A stretch of DNA of 11,264 nucleotides from Cytophagales bacterium (GTDB taxonomy: Bacteria > Bacteroidota > Bacteroidia > Cytophagales > UBA9547), in contig DMUD01000166.1 of NCBI GenBank assembly GCA_003476475.1, forward strand, positions 776-12,039. The letters run 5' to 3'. The translations under genes were made by a program, and so were the position numbers. Numbering within the stretch: the stretch's first letter is position 1; each line of letters opens with the position of its first letter. Below, one piece after another: positions 1-6,172 of this stretch. The notes under the pieces were generated by a model. It ran no database searches, was not told the DNA's origin, and saw nothing but the letters and a program-made list of their open reading frames with translations.

Positions 1-338
1 GTAAAGGACTGAAGCAGGGCCGCCCCAAACAACCAAAGCGAATAGGGACTGGGGTGAAACCAATGCAACATAAAAATGCCCAAAATACTCACCAAAACCG
101 ACCAGCCATAGGCGATAAAACTAAGCGTGAAAAGGTCTTTTTGGGGCACATAATACGACATGGCACTGCCCGCCACAATGCCCGTAAAAAGCAAGACAAG
201 CACAAAGTCGGTCATGAAAAGACTCATTTCTCCGCGCCCAACACTACCCAATTGCTTGGAAACCAAGACCACAAGTAAAAAATTGGCCAAAACTATGATG
301 GCCTTATAGGCAAAAGTGCTGGAGATTTTGCTAATCAT
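1..338 (-). CDS. Polysaccharide flippase (Wzx/MVF-like), N-terminal part, cut by window edge
   Basis: This is an open frame of 112 codons that starts at ATG 338-336 and runs off the left edge, so only the N-terminus is visible. It opens MISKISSTFAYKAII, then a hydrophobic segment (about residues 13-28), then KQLGSVGRGEMSLFM. A lysine/glycine-rich loop followed by GRGEM after the first helix is typical of oligosaccharide/lipid-linked sugar flippases of the MVF superfamily. Further hydrophobic stretches follow at about residues 43-60, 72-88 and 98-110. It would move undecaprenyl-linked sugar units across the inner membrane for O-antigen, capsule or exopolysaccharide. Its ATG lies inside the last codons of the upstream glycosyltransferase (8-base overlap), which fits translational coupling and one shared polysaccharide operon. 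The family call rests on this fragment only. Another multi-helix transporter is possible but less likely in this context. Confidence 0.72.
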   Translation of the reverse strand, partial: MISKISSTFAYKAIIVLANFLLVVLVSKQLGSVGRGEMSLFMTDFVLVLLFTGIVAGSAMSYYVPQKDLFTLSFIAYGWSVLVSILGIFMLHWFHPSPYSLWLFGAALLQSF

Positions 339-1494
339 GATATAGTTTTTCGACGAATCGAAGGAGATTAGGTGAAATTAATTTCCAGTTATAACGGCTG
401 TTGTAAAAGGATTTAGCCTGTTCGCAATGGCGCTTGTACACTTGTGGCTGAAACACATATTTCGCAATGGCCTCCGAAACTTCTTGGCTGTTCGAAGCAT
501 CGACCAAGTGGCCAAATTCGCTAATTTGAGGCACTTCATTTACAATGGCTTTCAAACGGGTGTAAATGACAGGTTTGCTGCTGGCCATATAGTAAAATAT
601 TTTTATGGGTAAGCTATTGTTATTCTCCCAGTTTGCTTTTCGCAAATCGAAACAAATGTCCATTTCCCCTATTTTTTCACAAAACTCTAATAGTGGCAAT
701 TTGGGGTATAACGTTACCTTGACATTTTTTAGTGCCGCCAACTTTGTTTCGAATTGGGTTTTGAAAGCCTCGTTTTCGAACCAAACCACCATGAGCAATC
801 GCAGGCGAACAGAAGGGTGCGTTTTGGAAAAAAAATGCACCGCTTCCAAAAAACGAAACATCCCCCTCTCCTCATTTACAATACCGGTATATCCCAAAAC
901 CCACTCGTCGTTTTCGGATTTAGGTACAAACATATTTTGAACAAAAAGCTCATTTTCGGGATAATAGCCAACTACGGTCGATTTTTTGAATGGAAACAAA
1001 AAGCGGTAAGGAAAACGCTTGGCCATTTCGCCATACACAAAAGCATTGGCCAACATGGCTGAAAATAAATTGAAGCAAGCCAACACCAAACCCTGCCAAC
1101 ATCTTTTCAAAAAATTTGGATACTTTCTAAGCTGTGTTTGCGAAGGATGCCATTCGGTGATGTCGTAAATGAGTTTCACCTTCTTGCCAGCATTTGTTTT
1201 GTATAGATAGCCTGCCAAAGTAGGCAAAGGCTCTTGGCTCAAGACAATGTCGGGCTTGTGGAATGTTAACTTTTGGCGAAAAATACGAATTTTGGCCGAA
1301 GGACGCATAAAGTTTCCTTCAAACGAATCCCACACTATGCCGTTTTCTTCTTTTTGCAAAAATTCGGTAGCACACAGTATCGTGACACGATGGCCCGCCT
1401 GGGCAAACGTTTTGGCAAAATGATGGTAAAGCCGCTCATCTAGGGGCTCGTGTGCCGAACTCAACAGGCAAATAGACAAAGCAGGCTTGCTCAT
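331..1494 (-). CDS. Glycosyltransferase, GT4-like (GT-B fold)
   Basis: The product has 387 residues from ATG 1494-1492. The N-terminus (ALSICLLSSAHEPLDERLYH, then a GHRVTIL segment) is the usual GT-B acceptor-domain start. LGYTGIVNEERGMFRFLEAV near the middle and SLPIKIFYYMASSKPVIYT near residues 294-312 match the donor-sugar domain of GT4 enzymes. It should transfer a sugar from a nucleotide or lipid donor onto a growing surface glycan at the cytoplasmic face of the membrane. The 8-base overlap with the flippase gene supports this role. The frame is open further upstream to ATG 1548 and TTG 1557, but the extra 18-21 residues precede the canonical first beta strand, so I prefer 1494. The acidic residues of the usual EX7E donor motif appear to be replaced by Asn293 and Tyr301. 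The specific sugar cannot be told. Confidence 0.85.
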   Translation of the reverse strand: MSKPALSICLLSSAHEPLDERLYHHFAKTFAQAGHRVTILCATEFLQKEENGIVWDSFEGNFMRPSAKIRIFRQKLTFHKPDIVLSQEPLPTLAGYLYKTNAGKKVKLIYDITEWHPSQTQLRKYPNFLKRCWQGLVLACFNLFSAMLANAFVYGEMAKRFPYRFLFPFKKSTVVGYYPENELFVQNMFVPKSENDEWVLGYTGIVNEERGMFRFLEAVHFFSKTHPSVRLRLLMVVWFENEAFKTQFETKLAALKNVKVTLYPKLPLLEFCEKIGEMDICFDLRKANWENNNSLPIKIFYYMASSKPVIYTRLKAIVNEVPQISEFGHLVDASNSQEVSEAIAKYVFQPQVYKRHCEQAKSFYNSRYNWKLISPNLLRFVEKLYHD

Positions 1495-1597
1495 GGCTAA
1501 AAAAACGCTTGCGCAAAAAACAGCATAATTTACCACAATCTTGCGCATTTGCCTCAACTTAGCACGAAGCAGCCAAGCGTATAATCTTTGCGTTTAA

Positions 1598-1605
1598 TAA
1601 ATTTG
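1598..1605 (+). promoter_or_regulatory. Candidate -7 promoter element of rpoN
   Basis: TAAATTTG matches the Bacteroidota -7 consensus TAnnTTTG exactly and ends 20 bases before the rpoN ATG. I see no convincing -33 TTTG at the expected 19-21 base spacing, so the call rests on the -7 box and its position in the gap between divergent genes. Confidence 0.42.
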
Positions 1606-1625
1606 TAGCATATTTAGCTTGTCTT

Positions 1626-3095
1626 ATGCAAAAACAGAGCCTTCAACTTGCACAACAGCAAAAGCTAACACCGCAACAAATACAGTACATAAAGTTGTTG
1701 CAGATTCCTACTGCCGAACTGGATGCCCGAATAGAGGAAGAATTGGAGGCCAATCCTGCTTTGGAAGAAGGCGAAGAGCTGCCCGAAAAACAAGAAACCG
1801 ACGAGACAGAAGACTATGCCAACGAAGCATCGGAAGAGTTGGACGATAACTTTGAAAAAAAAAATACAGACGACGAGTTCGACGCATCTGACTATGCCGA
1901 CGATGATTTTTCGGGTTATAAAATGCAGGGCGACTTTTACGAACAAGAAGAATACGACGCGCCCTTGGCCTCTACCACCAACTTGTATGAATCGCTTTTG
2001 AACCAACTGGAGTTTCTGAACCTGAGCGAAAGGAAAAACACCATTGCCAAACACCTGATAGGAAGCATTGAAAACGATGGCTACATTCGGCGCGATTTGT
2101 ATGCCATTGCCAACGACCTGGCTTTTACCCAAGACTTCGAAACCGACGAAGACGAGATAGAAGAAGTGTTGTTCAAGATTCAGGAATTTGACCCTGCCGG
2201 CATCGGCGCCCGCGACTTGGCCGAATGTTTGTACCTACAACTGGTGCGCAAAGACGAATTGGAAGCCGAAGTATCGCACGCCAAAAGCATCGTAAAAGAA
2301 TATTTTGAAGAATTTAGCAAAAAACAATACGAACGCATCAAACAGCGACTGGGCATAGGCGATGAAGAATTGAAAAAAGCCATAGACCTTATCACACACC
2401 TAAATCCGAAACCTGGCGACAGCAGCGCGGGCGAAGTAAAGTCGCAATACCTCATTCCCGATTTTATCTTGGTAAACACGGGCAACAAACTGGAAGTGGT
2501 TCTAAACTCGAAAAACGCGCCCGAGTTGAGGGTAAGTTCCGCCTACCGCGAAATGTTTGAAACCTACGACAAAAGCACCAAGAAAGACAAAAAAATGCGC
2601 GAGGCTGTCACTTTTGTGAAACAAAAACTGGACTCGGCCAAATGGTTTATCAACGCCATTCAGCAACGACAACAAACCTTGCTGAAGACCATGAATGCCA
2701 TATTGAAAGCGCAATACGACTATTTTTTGGAGGGCGAAGAAAGCAAACTAAAACCGATGGTGCTGAAAGATGTAGCCAGCGTGGTCGATTTGGACATCTC
2801 TACCGTTTCGCGCATTGCCAGCAACAAGTCGGTACAAACCGATTTCGGTGTCATTCCACTCAAATTCTTCTTTTCTGAAGGAATATCGACCGACTCCGGC
2901 GAAGACGTCAGCTCGCGCGAGGTAAAAAGCGTTATCAAAGAAATGATAGAGGCCGAAGAAAAATCGAAGCCCTTGGCCGACGAAAAACTGGAAGAAATGC
3001 TAAATGAAAAAGGCTACAACATAGCCCGACGCACAGTGGCCAAATACCGCGAGCAAATGGGCATACCAGTGGCAAGGCTTCGCAAAAAACTTTGA
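1626..3095 (+). CDS. rpoN: RNA polymerase sigma-54 factor RpoN
   Basis: The product has 489 residues, close to the family norm. Region I (about residues 1-50) is Gln/Leu-rich and carries the activator-response pattern, from LQLAQQQKLTPQQIQYIKLL to NPALEE. Region II (about 50-115) is a long, very acidic linker. The core-binding domain follows, with motifs such as FDPAGIGARDLAECL. The helix-turn-helix that reads the -12 element is at about 380-401 (LKDVASVVDLDISTVSRIAS), and the RpoN box is ARRTVAKYRE at 467-476, which contacts the -24 element. It directs core RNA polymerase to -24/-12 promoters and needs an AAA+ enhancer-binding activator, none of which is encoded here. A run of ten adenines (1855-1864) lies in the acidic linker. 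The ABC permease gene follows after 24 bases. Confidence 0.97.
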   Translation: MQKQSLQLAQQQKLTPQQIQYIKLLQIPTAELDARIEEELEANPALEEGEELPEKQETDETEDYANEASEELDDNFEKKNTDDEFDASDYADDDFSGYKMQGDFYEQEEYDAPLASTTNLYESLLNQLEFLNLSERKNTIAKHLIGSIENDGYIRRDLYAIANDLAFTQDFETDEDEIEEVLFKIQEFDPAGIGARDLAECLYLQLVRKDELEAEVSHAKSIVKEYFEEFSKKQYERIKQRLGIGDEELKKAIDLITHLNPKPGDSSAGEVKSQYLIPDFILVNTGNKLEVVLNSKNAPELRVSSAYREMFETYDKSTKKDKKMREAVTFVKQKLDSAKWFINAIQQRQQTLLKTMNAILKAQYDYFLEGEESKLKPMVLKDVASVVDLDISTVSRIASNKSVQTDFGVIPLKFFFSEGISTDSGEDVSSREVKSVIKEMIEAEEKSKPLADEKLEEMLNEKGYNIARRTVAKYREQMGIPVARLRKKL

Positions 3096-3107
3096 GAAAT
3101 AGTTCCT

Positions 3108-3115
3108 TAACTTTA
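3108..3115 (+). promoter_or_regulatory. Near-consensus -7 element before the ABC permease
   Basis: TAACTTTA is one base off TAnnTTTG and ends 4 bases before the permease ATG at 3120. If functional, transcription would start at or within a base or two of the ATG, giving a leaderless mRNA. The alternative is that the permease is transcribed only by read-through from rpoN, which ends 24 bases before it. Confidence 0.3.
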
Positions 3116-3119
3116 CCAC

Positions 3120-4007
3120 ATGTCAAGTTTCGATTTACAAATCATTTTAGCGGGATTTTTGGTGGCACTGCCCTGCGCGCTGCTCGGTACTTTTTTGGTG
3201 CTGCGCAAAATGGTAATGTTGGGCGATGCCATTTCCCACGCCGTGCTTCCGGGCATTGTCATTGCGTTCCTTTTTTCGGGCGAACGCAATTCAGGCGTGA
3301 TGTTGGTGGGTGCTTGTGTCATGGGGCTTTTCAGCACTTTTCTTATCGAATATTTACACAAAAAAGGAGGCCTACAGTCCGATGCTTCCATTGGCGTTAC
3401 CTTCACGGCTTTTTTTGCTTTGGGTATTATTTTGATTTCCGTTTTGGCCGGCCAAGTAGATTTGGATCAAGACTGCGTATTGTATGGTGAAATTGCCTAT
3501 GTGCCCTTAGACCTTTGGATTACAGAAAGTGGCACCAACTTGGGGCCACGTATTGTGTGGAACATGTCTATTATTTCAGTTTTGGTCATTCTTTTTCTGT
3601 TTTTGTTTTACAAAGAACTTACTGTCAATACTTTTGATTCATCTTTTGCGGCAGTAGCAGGCATTTCGGCCACGCTATGGCATTATGCGCTCATGAGCAT
3701 GGTCACCGTTGTCACCATCACATCTTTCGAGGCAGTGGGGGCTATATTGGTCATTGCTTTTTTGGTTGGTCCGGCAGCAACCGCCTATTTGCTTACCACC
3801 AAGCTGAAAAATATGCTTTGGCTTTCGGTCTTGCTTGGATTTACGGCTACCGTATTGGGATATTTGCTTGCTTCCTACACGCAAGGTTCGGTGGCAGGTG
3901 CTATTTCAATTGCCATCGGGCTACAGTTTGTAGTGGTGATATTTTGGCAGAATATGCGAAAAAATGCTGCCAATAAGTCGGCAAGCATTTCAACTCCCTC
4001 TTTTTGA
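3120..4007 (+). CDS. Metal-ion ABC transporter permease (ABC-3 family, ZnuB/MntB/SitC-like)
   Basis: The product is a 295-residue polytopic membrane protein. The family signature is clear: LGDAISHAVLPG at residues 34-45, preceded by FLVLRKMVM, and later the pattern SFEAVGAILVIAFLVGPAAT near residue 202. These belong to the ABC-3 permeases that import Zn, Mn or Fe with a periplasmic binding protein and a cytoplasmic ATPase. Eight or so hydrophobic segments can be seen. In-frame stop TAA at 3108-3110 excludes an upstream start, so ATG 3120 is the first possible one. No ATPase or binding-protein gene lies beside it, so its partners must be encoded elsewhere. Its 3' end overlaps the convergent symporter gene by 18 bases. 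The metal specificity cannot be read from the sequence. Confidence 0.9.
   Translation: MSSFDLQIILAGFLVALPCALLGTFLVLRKMVMLGDAISHAVLPGIVIAFLFSGERNSGVMLVGACVMGLFSTFLIEYLHKKGGLQSDASIGVTFTAFFALGIILISVLAGQVDLDQDCVLYGEIAYVPLDLWITESGTNLGPRIVWNMSIISVLVILFLFLFYKELTVNTFDSSFAAVAGISATLWHYALMSMVTVVTITSFEAVGAILVIAFLVGPAATAYLLTTKLKNMLWLSVLLGFTATVLGYLLASYTQGSVAGAISIAIGLQFVVVIFWQNMRKNAANKSASISTPSF
3959..3990 (-). terminator. Probable intrinsic terminator of the symporter, inside the permease 3' end
   Basis: Read on the minus strand, AAATGCT-T-GCC (3990-3980) pairs with GGC-AGCATTT (3971-3962) around an 8-base loop with one bulged base, and is followed by three more T residues, making six in all. It begins right at the symporter stop codon. 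On the plus strand the same stem is followed by a weaker pyrimidine tract and TTTTT at 4001-4005, so it might also slow permease transcripts. Confidence 0.5.
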
Positions 4008-5462
4008 CAACAGTAGCAGTCCTGCAAAAGTCAAAGCCCCGTTCAACAAAAGTATTTCAAACCCAAACTTGTAACCCCCCAACCATTCTACCGAGTTTAG
4101 ATTAAGGATGTAACACAAAATGGGCGACAGAACACAAATAAAAGGCACTAAATAGTCGCTTGAAAGCACCCTTTTGGTAAAAAGTCCAAAAAAGAACAAG
4201 CCCAACAAAGGTCCATAAGTATAGCCCGCAGCCTTGAAAACCGAATTTACCACCGAGTCGTCGTTCAGTAATTTGAACAAAACAATGACCAAAAGGAGCA
4301 GAAAAGAAAAGCCCACATGTACCCAATTTTTCAACATCAGCTTGCGAGACTCGCTTTTTATCTGACGAAAATTCAAAAAATCGACGCAGAAAGAAGTGGT
4401 GAGCGAGGCCAGGGCCGAATCGGCACTGGCATAAGAAGATGCCGTGATGCCCAAAAGAAAAAACACCCCCGCCAAGGTGCCAAAATGATTGAGTGCCAGC
4501 ATGGGATACAATTCGTCGCTACGGGCGGGCAAGGCCAACCCTTTAGCCCCCGCATACATGTACAACAATGCCCCCAAAGCCAAAAACAATAGGTTGACAA
4601 ACACCAAAATGACACAGAACCAAAACATGTTCTTTTGGGCATCGCCTATGTGCTTGCATGTGAGGTTTTTTTGCATCAAATCTTGGTCAAGACCGGTCAT
4701 GACAATGGCTATAAAAGCCCCCGACACAAATTGCTTCAGAAAGAAATTATCGGCCTTTGGATCCCAAAAAAAGATTTGAGAAAAAGGGCTTTCGGATACG
4801 GCCTTGGGCATTTCCCACAAAGAGAGGTGCAATTCGCCCGAAATAAGTACCACGCTGATAACCAAGGCACTAATTAAAAAAATGGTTTGAAAGGTATCGG
4901 TCCAAATGATGGTTTTGATACCACCCTTGAAGGTGTAAATCCAAATGAGCACAATGGTGATAAAAACCGTAACAAAAAAAGGCACCTTCCAAGCGTTGAA
5001 AATGCCTATTTGCAATACTTCGGCTGCCAAAAACAAACGAAATGCCGAACCCACCGTACGCGACAAAAGAAAAAATGCAGCCCCCGTTTTGTATGACCAA
5101 TGCCCGAGCCTTTGTTCCAAATAGCCGTAGATAGAAATTAAATTCATTCGATAGTAAATGGGCATAAGTACGGTAGCGATGAAAAAATAGCCTACCAAGT
5201 AGCCTAGCACCAACTGAAAATAGCCAAATTGATTCAACTGGCCTGTGGCCTTGTTTACCGCCCCTACTGCGCCCGGCACCGAAATGAACGTAACGCCCGA
5301 AAGCGAGGTACCTATCATGCCAAAGGCCACCAAATACCAGGGCGATTGCCTATTGGCCGTAAAAAAATCGTTGGTATCGGACTTTTTGCCCGTGAGATAG
5401 GCAATAAGCAGCAAAGCAGCAAAATAGATACCCAAAATACTTAGAATCAAAATTGGTGACAT
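3990..5462 (-). CDS. Sodium:solute symporter (SSS family)
   Basis: The product has 490 residues from ATG 5462-5460, with about 13 hydrophobic segments, as expected for the SSS/LeuT-fold family. Family hallmarks in order are TSLSGVTFISVPGAVG (helices 2-3 region), then FKGGIKTIIWTDTFQTIFLI in the middle, then MTGLDQDLMQKNLTCK. These resemble transporters for iodide, vitamins, sialic acid, proline or sugars, which couple uptake to Na+. The open frame continues 15 codons upstream to TTG 5507 (NTWLNTVSLQKKRV), but that stretch is not membrane-like and the first in-frame ATG is 5462, so I take that. No catabolic or binding-protein gene is adjacent, so the substrate is unknown. The gene is divergent from the THX gene and converges with the ABC permease, sharing 18 bases of coding sequence. 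Confidence 0.9.
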   Translation of the reverse strand: MSPILILSILGIYFAALLLIAYLTGKKSDTNDFFTANRQSPWYLVAFGMIGTSLSGVTFISVPGAVGAVNKATGQLNQFGYFQLVLGYLVGYFFIATVLMPIYYRMNLISIYGYLEQRLGHWSYKTGAAFFLLSRTVGSAFRLFLAAEVLQIGIFNAWKVPFFVTVFITIVLIWIYTFKGGIKTIIWTDTFQTIFLISALVISVVLISGELHLSLWEMPKAVSESPFSQIFFWDPKADNFFLKQFVSGAFIAIVMTGLDQDLMQKNLTCKHIGDAQKNMFWFCVILVFVNLLFLALGALLYMYAGAKGLALPARSDELYPMLALNHFGTLAGVFFLLGITASSYASADSALASLTTSFCVDFLNFRQIKSESRKLMLKNWVHVGFSFLLLLVIVLFKLLNDDSVVNSVFKAAGYTYGPLLGLFFFGLFTKRVLSSDYLVPFICVLSPILCYILNLNSVEWLGGYKFGFEILLLNGALTFAGLLLLSKRGS

Positions 5463-5492
5463 CACTCGTTTTTTTTGTAAAGAAACGGTATT

Positions 5493-5533
5493 AAGCCATG
5501 TGTTCAAATCCTTTCTTTATATATGCATGGCTT
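5493..5533. repeat. Inverted repeat in the symporter/THX divergent gap
   Basis: AAGCCATG (5493-5500) and CATGGCTT (5526-5533) are perfect 8-base inverted arms separated by 25 bases. They lie between the symporter start and the THX gene, where an operator or mRNA hairpin could act on either gene. Dyad length and position are the only evidence. Confidence 0.35.
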
Positions 5534-5537
5534 GCTG

Positions 5538-5568
5538 TTGGAAATTTTACAAGCAAAACTTTATTTTG
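5538..5568 (+). promoter_or_regulatory. Candidate promoter of the THX gene
   Basis: A -7-like TATTTTG (5562-5568; one base short of TAnnTTTG) lies 21 bases after a -33-like TTG (5538-5540). The leader to the ATG at 5604 would be about 30 bases. The elements are imperfect, but THX is a short highly expressed gene with its own terminator and needs a promoter here. Confidence 0.3.
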
Positions 5569-5603
5569 CAGCAAAAATTTAAAACCCCTAAATATCAACA
5601 TCC

Positions 5604-5741
5604 ATGGGCAAAGGCGACAAAAAAACCAAGAAAGGCAAGCGTTGGAAAGGTTCGTATGGCAACACTAGGCTACGCAAGAAAAACCAAGCAGTAGCAGCAA
5701 AACCCATCACTACCGCTACCGTCCCTTCTAAAAAGAAGTAA
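5604..5741 (+). CDS. thx: Small basic ribosomal protein THX (bTHX)
   Basis: This is a 45-codon gene that starts MGKGDKKTKKGKRWKGSYGN and continues TRLRKK. It matches the bTHX family: the Thermus protein has the same MGKGD-R/K-T-R/K-G-K pattern followed by G-S/T-Y-G and RPRKK. In Thermus the peptide sits in the head of the 30S subunit and stabilises 16S rRNA folds. Bacteroidota carry a longer version with a low-complexity Ala/Thr/Lys tail, as seen here after residue 27. The reading frame is supported by the family motif and by the strong terminator 29 bases after the stop, so this is a single-gene unit. At this size automatic gene finders often miss it; overlapping longer frames here, including an antisense one, have no family features. 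Confidence 0.9.
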   Translation: MGKGDKKTKKGKRWKGSYGNTRLRKKNQAVAAKPITTATVPSKKK

Positions 5742-5766
5742 TCGACAAGATTTTTTAGAAAGAAAA

Positions 5767-5794
5767 GAAGGTCTGTTTCGAACAGACTTTTTTT
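5767..5794 (+). terminator. Rho-independent terminator of the THX gene
   Basis: GTCTGTT (5771-5777), loop TCG, then AACAGAC (5781-5787) gives a perfect 7-bp stem, extended by flanking A-T and G-T pairs. It is followed by seven T residues (5788-5794). It closes the THX transcript and separates it from the clpS operon. Confidence 0.88.
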
Positions 5795-5859
5795 ATGTCC
5801 TAGTTGGACAAATGGCAAGCTTCTATATCCGAAACACACTGACATAAAGCAGTTTTCGT

Positions 5860-5867
5860 TATATTTG
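5860..5867 (+). promoter_or_regulatory. Candidate -7 promoter element of the clpS operon
   Basis: TATATTTG fits TAnnTTTG exactly. It lies downstream of the THX terminator and 26 bases before the clpS ATG, so it is the natural start of the clpS-recR-dtd-DUF3820 transcript. No clear -33 TTTG was found upstream. Confidence 0.5.
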
Positions 5868-5893
5868 TAAGCCACCCAAAATCAACACAGGCA

Positions 5894-6169
5894 ATGAATC
5901 CATCCATCAAAGAACTAGATCAGTCAGAAAATCAACTTCTGGATGTCGAATGTTTCGATTTGGTTGTTTTCAACGACGATGTAAACACCTTCGAACATGT
6001 AATCCAAACACTAGTGGAGGTGTGCGGTCATGAAACGCAGCAAGCCGAACAATGCACCTGGCTGATACACTACAAGGGCAAATGCACCGTGAAACATGGT
6101 GCTTTCGACGAAATGGCCAGTATGTGCGAGGCCATTTGCAACCGTGGCATTTCGGCCGAAGTTTACTGA
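5894..6169 (+). CDS. clpS: ATP-dependent Clp protease adaptor ClpS
   Basis: The product has 91 residues, the usual size. The core reads FDLVVFNDDVNTFEHVIQTL, and later HYKGKC with His59, which corresponds to the conserved His of the N-degron pocket. Asn27-Asp28-Asp29 match the NDD of E. coli ClpS that binds the substrate alpha-amino group. ClpS binds proteins with destabilising N-terminal residues and hands them to the ClpA/ClpC unfoldase for ClpP degradation in the cytoplasm. The segment after NDD reads VNTF where E. coli has YTPM, so the pocket's threonine and gatekeeper methionine are not conserved at those positions; I believe this form is common in Bacteroidota but cannot check. It is first in the operon and recR starts 3 bases after its stop. 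Confidence 0.93.
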   Translation: MNPSIKELDQSENQLLDVECFDLVVFNDDVNTFEHVIQTLVEVCGHETQQAEQCTWLIHYKGKCTVKHGAFDEMASMCEAICNRGISAEVY

Positions 6170-6172
6170 AAA

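Noticed and set aside
1495..1557. Longer glycosyltransferase start (ATG 1548 or TTG 1557)
   Set aside because: The added residues precede the canonical first beta strand of the GT-B fold and have no signal-peptide logic in a cytoplasmic enzyme. It remains possible.
1665..2132. 155-codon minus-strand frame inside rpoN
   Set aside because: It is a complementary-strand shadow of the acidic, Glu/Gln-rich codons of rpoN; the Phe/Val/Leu-rich protein is a by-product.
5463..5507. Symporter start at TTG 5507
   Set aside because: It adds a charged, non-membrane 15-residue piece; ATG 5462 begins right before TM1, as expected for the family.
5588..5875. 95-codon minus-strand frame across the THX gene and terminator
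   Set aside because: It is antisense to a clear THX gene and its terminator, with no family features. Its hydrophobic stretches come from the reverse complement of Lys/Ala codons.
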